From Rhizopus sp. PT2906 (Eukaryota; Mucoromycota; Mucoromycetes; Mucorales; Rhizopodaceae): DNA of 64,000 bases. Shown piece by piece: positions 31,632 through 41,908 of the stretch. A program made the position numbers and the translations under genes. The notes below the pieces were generated by a model. The model had not been told where the DNA came from, ran no database searches, and saw nothing but the letters and a program-made list of their open reading frames with translations. Location of the stretch: positions 62,001 to 126,000 of the forward strand of contig JAMYHX010000001.1 in NCBI GenBank assembly GCA_025529335.1, in the 5' to 3' direction. Positions within the stretch are counted from its first letter, which is position 1, and each line of letters begins with the position of its first letter.

Positions 31632-31932
31632 ATGTCTAATAAACCATTAAATGATATCTTACATCGATTATCCACTATTCCTGTTCAACCTTCTTTTCAT
31701 TCATTAGATATTCAAATACCTGAACCACCTCAGACAGAAGCAGGTCGATGGACATTTCATTCTCAAAAAGAGTTTCCTCCTCCACCTAAATTCGAAAAAA
31801 GATTAAAAAGATACCCTTCTGGCGCTGAAACTGGATGCTGTAAGGTTATATTAATATGATATTATGTTTACTAAAATATTCATAGCTATACCAATCGATC
31901 TTTCTCTCATCTCTTTAAATAATCATCATTAA
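31632..31932 (+). CDS. Small protein of unknown function (84 residues)
   Basis: The proposed CDS is join(31632..31839, 31886..31932), with a 46-bp intron that has a good donor (GTAAGG), a TTTACTAAAA branch point and a CATAG acceptor. The protein reads MSNKPLNDILHRLSTIPVQP, then a Pro-rich middle, then a basic FEKRLKRYPSGAETGC and, after splicing, SIPIDLSLISLNNHH. No family is recognised, but the clean splice and the SIPIDLSL ending look like selected protein. It ends 60 bp before the next start codon on the same strand and could otherwise be mistaken for the first exon of that gene; the phase does not allow that. Confidence 0.5.
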
Positions 31933-31992
31933 AATAAAATTCAAATGGCGATTTTCTCTTTTTTTTTTTATATTTATTTCATAATATATAAA

Positions 31993-33447
31993 ATGGAGCA
32001 TGTGTTGAGTTGGGATGAAAATAAAGTCATCAAGTGGATAACTGCTATTGGTTATTCTTCATTTCAAAGACAATTCAAAGGTTAAAGCAAATACTATATT
32101 AAAACAAAAACTGACTGATTCAAAAAAAAAAAAAACAGAACAAGGAATAACAGGAGACGTACTTGTTCATCTTGATCATGAGTCATTAAGGGATTTATCA
32201 GTGTCAACAGTGGGTCAAAGAATGGACCTATTGAAAAATATCTATCAACTAAAGATACAATATAAAGTACCAATTAATGAATGGGACTATATTCCACCTA
32301 GTAAGATTATATTATATTAATATACACATGCTTATATATATATATGATTATTATTATTATTATTTTTTAGGTGTACTTTATGAAACAGTAAGTTTCTCTC
32401 TTCAAGCAATGCTTACTTTTTGAATTAATACATCATATCAGGATTGGTTAGGACAGAATGGAATGGCAGACTATAGAAAGATTGAATCAGCCTTTCAAGA
32501 AAGAGGTAATTATCTACATACATGCATACTACTGTATCTCACGTTTTTTTGGTCAATAGATGCTCGCATTAAAAAGCTAATAGAAGATATTGGAAGAATG
32601 TCAAATGATATCAATACATTAAAGGAAGAAATCAGTCAACTGAAACAATCCAAAAAGGATACCAATACAACAACAAGCAAATTGACTTCTTCCAAAGGAC
32701 ATAAGACTAAAGATGAAGAGGTAGATTATCAGTGTGATTCAATATGGTCATTAACATATACAATAGAAGAAATTGATTAATGATGGTGGTGCTATTAAAG
32801 TCTATGGCGATAAGATGGAACAAGAAATAGAATCATCCAAGAATGTACGTCTGTTATTAGATGACCCTGCTTCAAAGGTGATCTGTTCTGCATTAAAGAA
32901 ATACAATATTGCAAGTGATTGGCAACAGTACGCCCTTTGGATAAAGTATGGACCTCCTGATAACATTCAAGGTATGATTTTTTGGGGAAATAGGGAGAGC
33001 CCATAACTCATCTTTTCAATAGAAAGAGCCCTCGCTTATGATGAGAAACCCTTAAGAATATCTCAAAAATTAAAAGACGCTAAGCAAAATCCAATGTTTG
33101 TTTTGAAAAGTGTCAAAGACAATAAGCCATTTACCCCGCCTTCAAGTTATACAAATCCAAGAATAGCTCCTCCGACACCTCATCATCAACAACAACAACA
33201 ACAACAGCAGCATCATCATCAACAACAAGATATAAAATCAGGAAGAGTGGGTTATGAAGTTGTAGTGCCTGTCATGTCATCTTCTATTTCTTCTCCTACC
33301 ATTGCTACACAACATAGCAACAATAGTACATCAAGTCTATCAACCAAAAAGAATAAGCTAGTAACAACACCGACTATAGAATATCATAACGAATTAGGTT
33401 TAGACAACGCTATCGTCAACGCTATTTTTACAATCAATAATTCCTAG
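31993..33447 (+). CDS. Ste50-like adaptor (SAM domain, coiled coil, Ras-association domain)
   Basis: The proposed CDS is join(31993..32080, 32139..32300, 32371..32387, 32442..32505, 32560..32720, 32767..32971, 33023..33447), 373 residues, including a 17-bp internal microexon. The SAM domain covers about residues 4-75 (VLSWDENKVIKWITAIGYSS ... GVTGD-like ITGDVLVHLDHESLRDLSVS). A coiled coil follows (ARIKKLIEDIGRMSNDINTL). The RA domain starts at KLINDGGAIKVYGDKM and runs through ALWIKYGPPDNIQERALAYD to NPMFVLKSVKDNK. The tail has a Gln/His repeat. In yeast Ste50 links Ste11 MAP3K to Cdc42/Ras and Opy2; the same layout here suggests a MAPK adaptor. Confidence 0.82.
33181..33230 (+). repeat. CAA/CAT codon repeat (poly-Gln/His)
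   Basis: A trinucleotide-like run of CAA, CAG and CAT codons in the Ste50-like gene encodes a Gln/His homopolymer tract. It is in frame and probably polymorphic in length. Confidence 0.85.
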
Positions 33448-33618
33448 AATAAATTTATTTTTGCATAAGAAAACCACGCTGAGATTAGATAAATTGATTT
33501 CCAGCCAAAAAAGTGTCTTGCCACTTTCCCTTTGACATTAACCTTATTTGCTAATTTCTTTTTCTTTTTTTTTCGTTTTCTTTTTTTTTCCCTCTTTTCT
33601 TTTTCTTTATTCATTCGA

Positions 33619-36600
33619 ATGTCTTTTAATCTAGATACAAGTACAGCTGCAGGTGCCGCTCGCTCAGCTGATCGTAGTAAACGTCGCTCTATGGCTGAAC
33701 TTAAAAAAGTGCGACGAGTTCGCATTGGTGAGAAAGAAGCTGAAGAAGCCAAGCAACTGCTAGGTAAATTACTTGCCTCTACTGATGCATCGGAGAGAAA
33801 AGAGTTGGCTGAGAGATGTGCTGGTTTTGCAAATCATTATGGTGTCCGTGCGCTCAAGGGAGCTCATCTCTTTCCCGCTATCTCTACTGAACTGTTTGCC
33901 AAAAAGGTGCGTGCTCCTCAAGCTTTGGGTGCTATACAGTTGGCGCAAGAGCTGACCACAACTTCTAATGCTCTCCTCTGTGGTCAACTTGAGCCCCACT
34001 TGATTACCTTACTTCATCCGTTGTTAGACCTTCAGGCCGCAAAAGATAAGGCCATGGCTGAATCATCCGCTCAGCTGGCTCACACGATTGCAAAATCATT
34101 TAATCCCATAGCAACCCGTGAGATTGTGACGTACTGCCTTGACGGTCTAGATAACTCCAAAAAATGGCAAACTAAGATGCTGGCACTTGAACTCATTGAA
34201 ATTCTCGCTCAAATCAATCCGGTCCAAGTCTTGGCCTGTTTGCCAATCATTATCCCCGTTGTCTCTGATTGTATGTGGGATACAAAACCCGAGGTAAAGA
34301 AAGCGGCTACTAAGTGTATGACAACCACAACCGCTCTTTTGGATAACAAGGATATTGAACGCTTTATTCCCGCTGTGATCGAGTGTATCAATCATCCTGA
34401 AAAAGTACCTGACACTATCCATCAATTGGGTGCTACAACCTTTGTTCAGGAAGTCGACGCGGGTACTCTCTCTCTGATGGTTCCTTTGTTAGCCCGTGGT
34501 TTGCGTGAACGGCAAACGCCTATCAAACGAAAGTCCGCCTTGATTATTGACAACATGTGTAAGCTCGTGGACGATCCTGAAGTAGCTGCTCCCTTCCTGC
34601 CTGTGCTTTTACCTGCTCTTGAACATGTACATGACGTTGTAGCAGACCCCGAGTGTCGTGGTGTCGTTCAGAAGGCTGTTGAGACCTTGAAACGAGTTGG
34701 AGGTGGTAGTCCAGAGTCTGTTATGACCAACGATCAAAAACGTGAAAAGGTAGAGACGACTCTCGACCGGTTGATGCCCACCAAGCTTGAAGGCTTCTTT
34801 TCTCCCGTTCGCAAGTATATCATCAGACTTGCTCTTGCTCTCGTCTTGGCTAAGAATTTTGATCGTAACGCCTGGATTTCATCCGTCTCGCCTCATGCTG
34901 CTACTTGGTTACTTGCTACAGGCCGTGAACACGAAGATGAGGAAACGGAAGCCTCGGCTGAAAAACTTGCCTTGGCCGCTTTGTCCTCTTGTGAAGAAGC
35001 GATTGCGCACAAGGATGTGGATCAAGACGAGGAAGATGAAGGTGAAGAGCTCTGCAACTGTGAGTTCTCACTTGCTTATGGTGCCAAGATCTTGCTCAAC
35101 CGTACTCACCTGCGTCTCATGCGAGGTCGTCGCTATGGTCTCTGTGGCGCTAATGGCTGTGGCAAGTCTACGTTGATGCGTGCAATTGCAAATGAACAAG
35201 TTGAAGGATTCCCTCCTCGTTCAGTTCTCAAGACTGTTTATGTAGAACACGACATTGATGGCTCCCAAGCAGATACGGGTCTTGTTGATTTCATTATTTC
35301 TTCTGAAGGTGTCGAGTGTCAAGATAAGGCTGAAGTTGCGCGTATTCTCAAGAACTATGGCTTTACGGAAGAAATGGTCCATCATCAAGCCATCGGTTCT
35401 CTCTCTGGTGGTTGGAAGATGAAGCTCGCTCTGGCTCGTGCCATGTTGATGAATGCTGATATCCTCTTGCTGGATGAACCTACAAATCACTTGGATGTGG
35501 TGAATGTTGCTTGGCTTGAAAACTACCTTCTTGGCTTGAAGACAGTGACCTCTATCATTGTCTCTCACGACTCTGGTTTCTTGGACCATGTGTGTACCGA
35601 TATTATTCATTATGAAGGTAATTATAAGTTGAAGCGGTATAAGGGTAATCTCTCCGAGTTTGTCAAACGTGTGCCTCGTGCTGCTGCCTATTACTCTTTG
35701 GACGCTGCCAAAACTGTCTTCCGCTTTCCTGAACCTGGTTATCTGGAAGGCATCAAGACCAAGGAACGTGCAATCTTGAAGATGAAGAATGTCGACTTTC
35801 AGTATCCTGGCTCATCAAAGAAGCAGTTGGTTGATATCTCCATGCAGTGTTCTCTTGCCTCACGTGTAGCCGTGATTGGTCCTAATGGTGCTGGAAAGTC
35901 TACCCTGATCAAGCTATTGACAGGCGAGCTCGAGGCTCAAACGGGTACGGTATGGAAGCATCCTAATTTACGCATTGCCTATGTTGCTCAACACGCCTTC
36001 CATCACATCGAGCAACACTTGGATAAGACGCCAAACGAATACATTCAGTGGCGTTATGCTACTGGTGAAGACCGTGAAGAGCTCGACAAGAACGAACGAA
36101 TGAACTTGGAAGAGACCAAGAAGGCTTTGGAACAAGTGTTTGTCATTGATGGTGAGAAACGTGTGGTTGAAGACATTGTGGGTCGTCGTAAGCTCAAGCA
36201 GTCCTACGAGTACGAAGTCTCCTGGGTTGGTCGATCCTCTGTCGACAACACTTGGATTTCTCGTTCTAGGCTTGAAGAAATGGGCTTTGGTAAGAAGATT
36301 GCTGAAGTCGATGCTGCTGAAGCTGCCAAGATGGGTATCGCACGTCCCTTGACAGCCAAGGAAATTGAAAAGCACCTTACTGAAGTTGGATTAGAACCTG
36401 AATTCGCTTCTCACTCTCATATCCGTGGTCTCTCTGGTGGTCAAAAGGTCAAGCTTGTCATTGGTGCTGCCATGTGGAATAGACCTCATATGTTGGTTCT
36501 TGATGAGCCTACCAACTACTTGGATCGTGAATCTCTTGGTGCACTTGCTACTGCTATTCGTGAATATGGTGGTGGTGTTGTCATTGTCACTCACAACCGT

Positions 36601-36867
36601 GAATTTTCTGAAGCGCTGTGTAATGAAGTATGGAAAGTGGAAAACGGATACTTGACTCCTTCTGGCCATAACTGGGTATCTGGTAATGGTACGACGGTCG
36701 TCAAGGAAGAAGAGGAGGAAGATATGGTGGATGCTCAAGGAAATACGATCAAGGCAGTTCAAAAGAAGAAGAAGTTGACCTCCAAGGAACTTCGAAAAAA
36801 GAAGAAGGAGCGTATGGAACGCCGTAAGCGTGGTGAAGAAGTCTTTTCATCAGATGAAGATATATAA
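33619..36867 (+). CDS. TEF3: Translation elongation factor 3 (EF-3), ABC-F type
   Basis: An intronless 1,082-residue protein. EF-3 is the fungal ATPase that frees the ribosomal E site during elongation. HEAT repeats cover the N-terminal third (RKSALIIDNMCKLVDDPEVA). ABC1 has Walker A GANGCGKST (about residue 510), signature LSGGW and Walker B ILLLDEPTNHLD (about 615). ABC2 has Walker A GPNGAGKST (about 754), LSGGQKVKLV (about 938) and MLVLDEPTNYLD. The chromodomain-like insert (YEVSWVGRSSVDNTWISRSR) sits inside ABC2, and a Lys-rich tail ends EEVFSSDEDI. The open frame extends upstream to 33532 but that part is a poly-Phe translation of the T-rich leader, so the start MSFNLDTSTAA at 33619 is preferred. 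New1-type paralogues are similar but have a different N-terminus. Confidence 0.93.
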   Translation: MSFNLDTSTAAGAARSADRSKRRSMAELKKVRRVRIGEKEAEEAKQLLGKLLASTDASERKELAERCAGFANHYGVRALKGAHLFPAISTELFAKKVRAPQALGAIQLAQELTTTSNALLCGQLEPHLITLLHPLLDLQAAKDKAMAESSAQLAHTIAKSFNPIATREIVTYCLDGLDNSKKWQTKMLALELIEILAQINPVQVLACLPIIIPVVSDCMWDTKPEVKKAATKCMTTTTALLDNKDIERFIPAVIECINHPEKVPDTIHQLGATTFVQEVDAGTLSLMVPLLARGLRERQTPIKRKSALIIDNMCKLVDDPEVAAPFLPVLLPALEHVHDVVADPECRGVVQKAVETLKRVGGGSPESVMTNDQKREKVETTLDRLMPTKLEGFFSPVRKYIIRLALALVLAKNFDRNAWISSVSPHAATWLLATGREHEDEETEASAEKLALAALSSCEEAIAHKDVDQDEEDEGEELCNCEFSLAYGAKILLNRTHLRLMRGRRYGLCGANGCGKSTLMRAIANEQVEGFPPRSVLKTVYVEHDIDGSQADTGLVDFIISSEGVECQDKAEVARILKNYGFTEEMVHHQAIGSLSGGWKMKLALARAMLMNADILLLDEPTNHLDVVNVAWLENYLLGLKTVTSIIVSHDSGFLDHVCTDIIHYEGNYKLKRYKGNLSEFVKRVPRAAAYYSLDAAKTVFRFPEPGYLEGIKTKERAILKMKNVDFQYPGSSKKQLVDISMQCSLASRVAVIGPNGAGKSTLIKLLTGELEAQTGTVWKHPNLRIAYVAQHAFHHIEQHLDKTPNEYIQWRYATGEDREELDKNERMNLEETKKALEQVFVIDGEKRVVEDIVGRRKLKQSYEYEVSWVGRSSVDNTWISRSRLEEMGFGKKIAEVDAAEAAKMGIARPLTAKEIEKHLTEVGLEPEFASHSHIRGLSGGQKVKLVIGAAMWNRPHMLVLDEPTNYLDRESLGALATAIREYGGGVVIVTHNREFSEALCNEVWKVENGYLTPSGHNWVSGNGTTVVKEEEEEDMVDAQGNTIKAVQKKKKLTSKELRKKKKERMERRKRGEEVFSSDEDI

Positions 36868-36903
36868 ACTCATAATGCATTTTTTAAAAAGAAGACTATC
36901 TTT

Positions 36904-36916
36904 TTTTTGTAATAAA
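36904..36916 (+). terminator. Polyadenylation signal region of EF-3
   Basis: AATAAA (36911-36916) follows the EF-3 stop codon by about 45 bp and is preceded by a T-run, a conventional 3'-end arrangement for these genes. Confidence 0.5.
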
Positions 36917-37138
36917 CTGTTTGCTTGATCTTCATTTTTTTTTATTGTTAGTTAACTAAAGACGATAGAATGACCACATCTAAATAGACAAGATCTCATC
37001 GAAAAAGAGACATTTAGTTGCACAAGACATCATCCTGCAAACGTGGCACATTTGTAGCCAAATATTTTTTTTCTTGGATATCTTTTTATTTAGAGACCCG
37101 AGATTTCTTTTTCTTTCCCTCTTTTTCTTGTATAAAAA

Positions 37139-37927
37139 ATGTATAACGACTGGATCGATTTTTCACAACCTTCACTGTATTTTGCACTTGCACACATATT
37201 ATTCAATCCTATCTTTTGGAATACGGTTGCAAGAGCTGGTAACTGATGAATTTATAAGTAAAGCATAGACTAATCATGGTCAATAGAATATAATAGTAAA
37301 ATATTAACAAAGTTAGCGGGGGGTAACGCATACAGAGGCTGCTATGGATTAGCAGTAACCATCTTCACATTGGGTATTACCCGTGATTATCTGTAAGTTG
37401 CTCTTGAATTGATTTTTTGTTTACTGATAACATCCTTTCTTAGATATCATCAAGCACTCTCCTTTCAACCTACTCATTCATTCTTTGACAATCAAATTGT
37501 ACAACTGAGTGCTATTTTATTATTCTTAACTGGAAACACACTTGTACTTTCATCTATGTGGGCATTGGGTGTCACTGGCACTTATTTAGGTAATGTGTCT
37601 GTGTGTGTATATATTGTCAGTACACATCCTCATTTCATGTTAGGTGATTACTTTGGTATCTTGATGAAGGAACGTGTCACTGGATTTCCTTTCAACATTT
37701 GTGATAATCCCATGTACATTGGTTCAACCTGCACTTTCTTGGCTACTGCTTTATGGTACAAGAGTCCTGCTGGCATCCTTTTGACAGTCATTGTTTATAT
37801 TGTGTACAAAATTGCCTTGACATTTGAAGAGTAAGTTTTTTTTTACATGCTGTTTATAAAATGTACTCATTATTTTTTTAGGCCTTTTACAGCGATGATA
37901 TACGCTAATAAGGACAAGAAGAACTAG
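37139..37927 (+). CDS. OPI3: Phospholipid N-methyltransferase, OPI3/PEMT type
   Basis: The proposed CDS is join(37139..37238, 37317..37392, 37444..37589, 37644..37830, 37882..37927), 184 residues, a normal length. The enzyme is an ER membrane protein that methylates phosphatidylethanolamine-derived lipids with AdoMet to phosphatidylcholine. It has about four membrane segments: SLYFALAHILFNPIFWNTVA, CYGLAVTIFTLGITRDYL, LSAILLFLTGNTLVLSSMWA and YKSPAGILLTVIVYIVYKIA. The conserved AdoMet/active-site block is GDYFGILMKERVTGFPFNIC and DNPMYIGSTCTFL, and the acidic pair LTFEEPF lies near the C-terminus. The first intron acceptor (37315-37316) is the least certain junction. Confidence 0.9.
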
Positions 37928-38245
37928 TTGTGTATTATATCTAAATAAAAACAAATGAATCTCTCTTGTATGTATTTCATACTTTTATACTTGACGTCTG
38001 AACATATTCCCATTATGCTTCACCTAAGGACTATGATTTTCGTTCTTTGTAAGGACCAAAAATGAATATATTGAACATGGCTTTATCCCTTGAATTAAAA
38101 GTCTGCCTAATGTAACAGAACTAAAAAAGAGCATTAGAGAATAGAAGCGTGGCTGAAGCTTACAATTGAAATATAAAAGTAGTTATGGTATTTTTAAACA
38201 TTTATTAAATTGACATTATTAGCAAACTAAAGCTATCAGTAACAT

Positions 38246-40765
38246 TTACTTGTCTTCTGGGACACACTTTATACCAAAGCCAGTGAAATTTTCAAAGCCT
38301 TTTCGTACAGGCAAACAATCTTCTTGACCATCACTTGACTTAACTACATGAATGTGAGAGTTGGTACTATTGAGTTCCTTAAGAGCATCCTCGGCAGCCT
38401 TGTCCCTATAAACTGTAGAGTGTACATCACTATGGGGGTTGGAATTATTGATGTCAGTTTTGGAGCCGGTATTATAAGACGAAGAGTTATTCTTGTTGAC
38501 GTCAGTATCTGCCGTCTTGCTACTTGAAACGTTATTCTGGCTATCATAGCTAGTATTTGGTGGTAAGGATGATTTTGTGTCATGAACCAAAGTCTCTTGA
38601 CGATTAGCTGGATTATCCGAAGCTTTGGCTGAATTAAGAACACCTGCAGCGACATTGCTCATCATATCTTGTGAGTTAGCACCCTTTAAAAGATGTACGC
38701 ATTAGAAAATATATATTGCTTATCAGATAACAAACACTTACAGGCAACGTGCTTGCTCGACGGGAATGCTCGAGACCAGTAAGAGGCATATCCACTTGCG
38801 GGGAACGCGAAGGTTCAGGAACATTTGATGCGCTAGAGATGTCAATGGATTTTCCTACGCTATCAGTGTCCAGGCGTGGGGTTGTGGAGAAGGATTCTAT
38901 TGATTGTGATAAAGACTTTTGCAAATCATCCATAGTTGATTGCAGTGAACTTGGAGCCAAGTCTTCCTTATGCTGAATAACACTAGTTTCTGGTGATGTA
39001 AAGAGACCAGGTGTTTGCGGCTTACCAGGAGCATGCGCTGCTTTTGGTAGTTCATTTGCACTCGCATCTCGAGCAAGAGAGGCAGCGACAGGTGCAACAT
39101 GGCCTGAGGATACGGGAGCGGTTTCGCGGGGGAATTCTTCTTGTTCAAGATCAACCTCGTCTTCCTTTGGCTTTGGAGTAACAATTGGACCAATATCAGC
39201 GTTCGCATTGCTTTCAAGAATCTTTTCCAATGGCTGTGAAAGTTCAGAAGCAAGAGGTTCTACAGCATGTGAGCCGCTATCAGTTTTGACAGAATCATTA
39301 GGGTTTGCATTATTTGTACTTTGCTCTTGAGCATTGGTTTCAGAGCTGTTGTGGTTCGCATTGGTAACCCCACTTGCTAAACCACCAAGACTGCCAGTTA
39401 CTTTCTTCAAATTGGACTGAAGCCAGCCTTCTCCTTCATGTGACGAATCTTGGGATTGAGATGTATCTGTATTCTGAATATCACGATCTTTTTCATCTGT
39501 GGATCCAGTATTTTTATATCCGGTAAGAGAACTAATGCTTCCCATGACATTTTCTTTTATATGACCAAGATCAGGTAACATTGATGTTGCGCTACTTTGC
39601 TGTTGGTCTTCAGCAGTGTCTCCATTATTGCTTTTGCCAGAGGTATTTGTAAGAGAATTGAGTGTTCCTAGTGCGTTTGACTTTAACGAACTAAACGTAG
39701 AGGTAATTTTATTCACTGGTGATTCATTTGGGTTCTGGTTCTGATCGTTGTCATTTACTGAGGGCTCTTCATTGTTGATATTATCCAAGTCACCAGGATG
39801 AGATGTAGTAGAACCAGGCGTATTTACTAAAGCACTTTTAATCTCATGCATAGGCGAGGAGGAATTATCAGACATATTTTTCTGAGCAGCTTCCATCAAG
39901 TCATTAGTAGGTTCTATAGCCACTTGATCATTAACCACAGGAGGCAGGGAGTGAGCGGTATCATCAACAACAACTTTTTCTACTTTATTATTAGAAGTCA
40001 TAGGAATTTCATCAGTGTCTTGTCGAGTAACTCCATGTTGGATATCATTGTCAACTTTCTTTTCGATATTGGAAAGTGCCTCTGAGGATATAACGTCATC
40101 GTTATGCTCTCCATTATAAGCTCCTTGTACATTAACGCTTTCAGTCACAGGATTCACAGGCAATGGATGAAAGTCAGTATGGTGTTCATCTTCATGCAAT
40201 ACTTCTGCCTTTCGTTTTTCAGCATCGTCATAATCATCATGGTTATCATCACCTTTTAAAGCATCGGAATTATCACCATAAGAAAGCCCAGTACCAGTAA
40301 AGACACCATCTCCGTTTCTTGTTCTTTCTTTTCCTGAGCGATAGGCTTGAGAATGAATATCCATGTCATGATGTTTTGTACCAAAGGACGGTTCTCTGTC
40401 ACTATTATCGGCCACATTAGGGTATGGAGCATTGCCAAACGAAGCCTTCTTTCCGGTTAATGCATCAATTGAGTTGTTTTCATAGGGCCTGCTTAGGTTT
40501 TTCTGTTCATTTATGTTGGCTGGTTTTACAGCATGCGTAGGAACTGCAGTAGCTACATCATTAGACAAGACATTGTTTCCTGGATCAAAAGAGTCACTAC
40601 CGAATACAAAAGACCCGGGCATAATATCAGTAGTTGATTTGGAGGTATTATCCATTGTTCCTACAATGTATAAGATATATGTACAGATACATACGACTAA
40701 TACTTACTAGGTACTTCCTGTTCACGCAATGTACTTTGTTGTTCTGCTGTATGATAATCTGTCAT
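38246..40765 (-). CDS. Large acidic, low-complexity protein of unknown function
   Basis: The proposed CDS is complement of 38246..38683, 38742..40660 and 40708..40765, 804 residues. The product is rich in Ser, Asn, Asp, Thr and Gln and has no predicted membrane span or known domain. Recurrent pieces such as SSLKSNALGTLNSLTN, IKENVMGSISSLTGYK and LKKVTGSLGGLASGVTNANH share an Ile/Leu-x(3-5)-Gly-Ser-Leu-x-Ser-Leu layout and look like a degenerate internal repeat. The C-terminus ends ENFTGFGIKCVPEDK. The composition recalls stress-protective or intrinsically disordered proteins, but that is only an impression. It begins MTDYHTAEQQSTLREQEV. Confidence 0.7.
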
Positions 40766-41908
40766 TTCTTAATGATATATCGAGTATTTTTCGCTGATAA
40801 TTATAAAGAATTAAGGGAAAAAAAAAAGCTCTCAGACTCAAGTTGGAGTGCTTTTAAGTCTATCATGTTTTCACAATGACGCAACTTTTTGAAATCGAAA
40901 AAGTTAAGATTATTAAAGTGACATCGATCTCATATTTGATAAACAATGCAGTCTTTGCAAATATGATGTCTTTACCATTTGGTTTAATGATAGATGACAG
41001 AGTGCACTTGATACTTCTCTTTTACACACTATGACGCACGAGGTTAGTAACTTAATTGCAACACTAATACTAACTTTACAAGCTCCAATGGTTCGTGAAT
41101 GCATTTATATTGATCCTAATTCTCCCCTTTTTGTAGAGGCTGGCATGAATATAAAGCTGATATGCATATTCAATTTGGCATGTCATAGGAGTGACATATT
41201 TTGTGAAACACTCTGCTTATTTTTATCTAAAAAAGGAAAAGACTACCATTGCATAATTTAGGAACGTTGAGTTAAGCTGCATACACTACTTCCAGAAAAA
41301 GATGTCGCGCTGACTTGTCGCTTTTTCGTATAAATTGTATAATAAAAATTGCAAAAATGCACCTTTCTGAAAAGACTGAAAACAAGCAGGCACGATAAGT
41401 AGGATAGAGTCCATACCAACAACACATTCCCATGAGAATAACAGTAAATCTACAGCAAGTGTCACCTCAACATTATAAATCATTGTACTATTTTCTCATT
41501 GGCATAAAAAACCTAATTTCCGATCATCCTCCAGAACTTAGTCCGTCTGTAGTATCCGCATTATTATTCAGTGCTCAAGTATAATATCTAGAGCTGAATC
41601 TATTGTTAATATATATAGTGAGCTATCATCTCTTTATTCCGAATAAAAGCGTCTCATTCTACTTTACCTTGTCTGATTTTTGGTCCAATGGTGATTTGTC
41701 GCAATCAGCCAATATGGTGACTTGTTGGAGATCGATTTCAAAGATTTACAGCCCTTGTAGACTTGAAGTTTTCAAGTCATTTATAAACACGCACATACCC
41801 ATTGGAAAGAATATATGCCATTATAAGAATGAGTGATAAATAAAAGAGAAAAGATAGAGCCGTAACTTTTCTCTTTAATGATGCATTTTATTATGATTTA
41901 AAGCACAT
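40766..41908. other. Intergenic region, no gene recognised
   Basis: This 1.1-kb spacer separates two minus-strand genes. Small open frames exist on both strands (for example 41031-41261 plus) but show no splice-supported extension, domain or repeat match. The large-protein promoter must lie at the left end. Confidence 0.5.

Noticed and set aside
33181..33230. CRISPR-like or satellite repeat
   Set aside because: It is an in-frame CAA/CAT codon run within a gene. No array of spaced direct repeats exists anywhere in the window.
31632..33447. Treating the 84-residue ORF as the first exon of the Ste50-like gene
   Set aside because: The donor at 31840 is phase 1 and no acceptor before the SAM domain restores frame, whereas splicing to 31886 gives a clean stop at 31932.
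33532..33618. Upstream ATG of the EF-3 open frame
   Set aside because: It translates the T-rich leader as a poly-Phe stretch and has no counterpart in EF-3 proteins.
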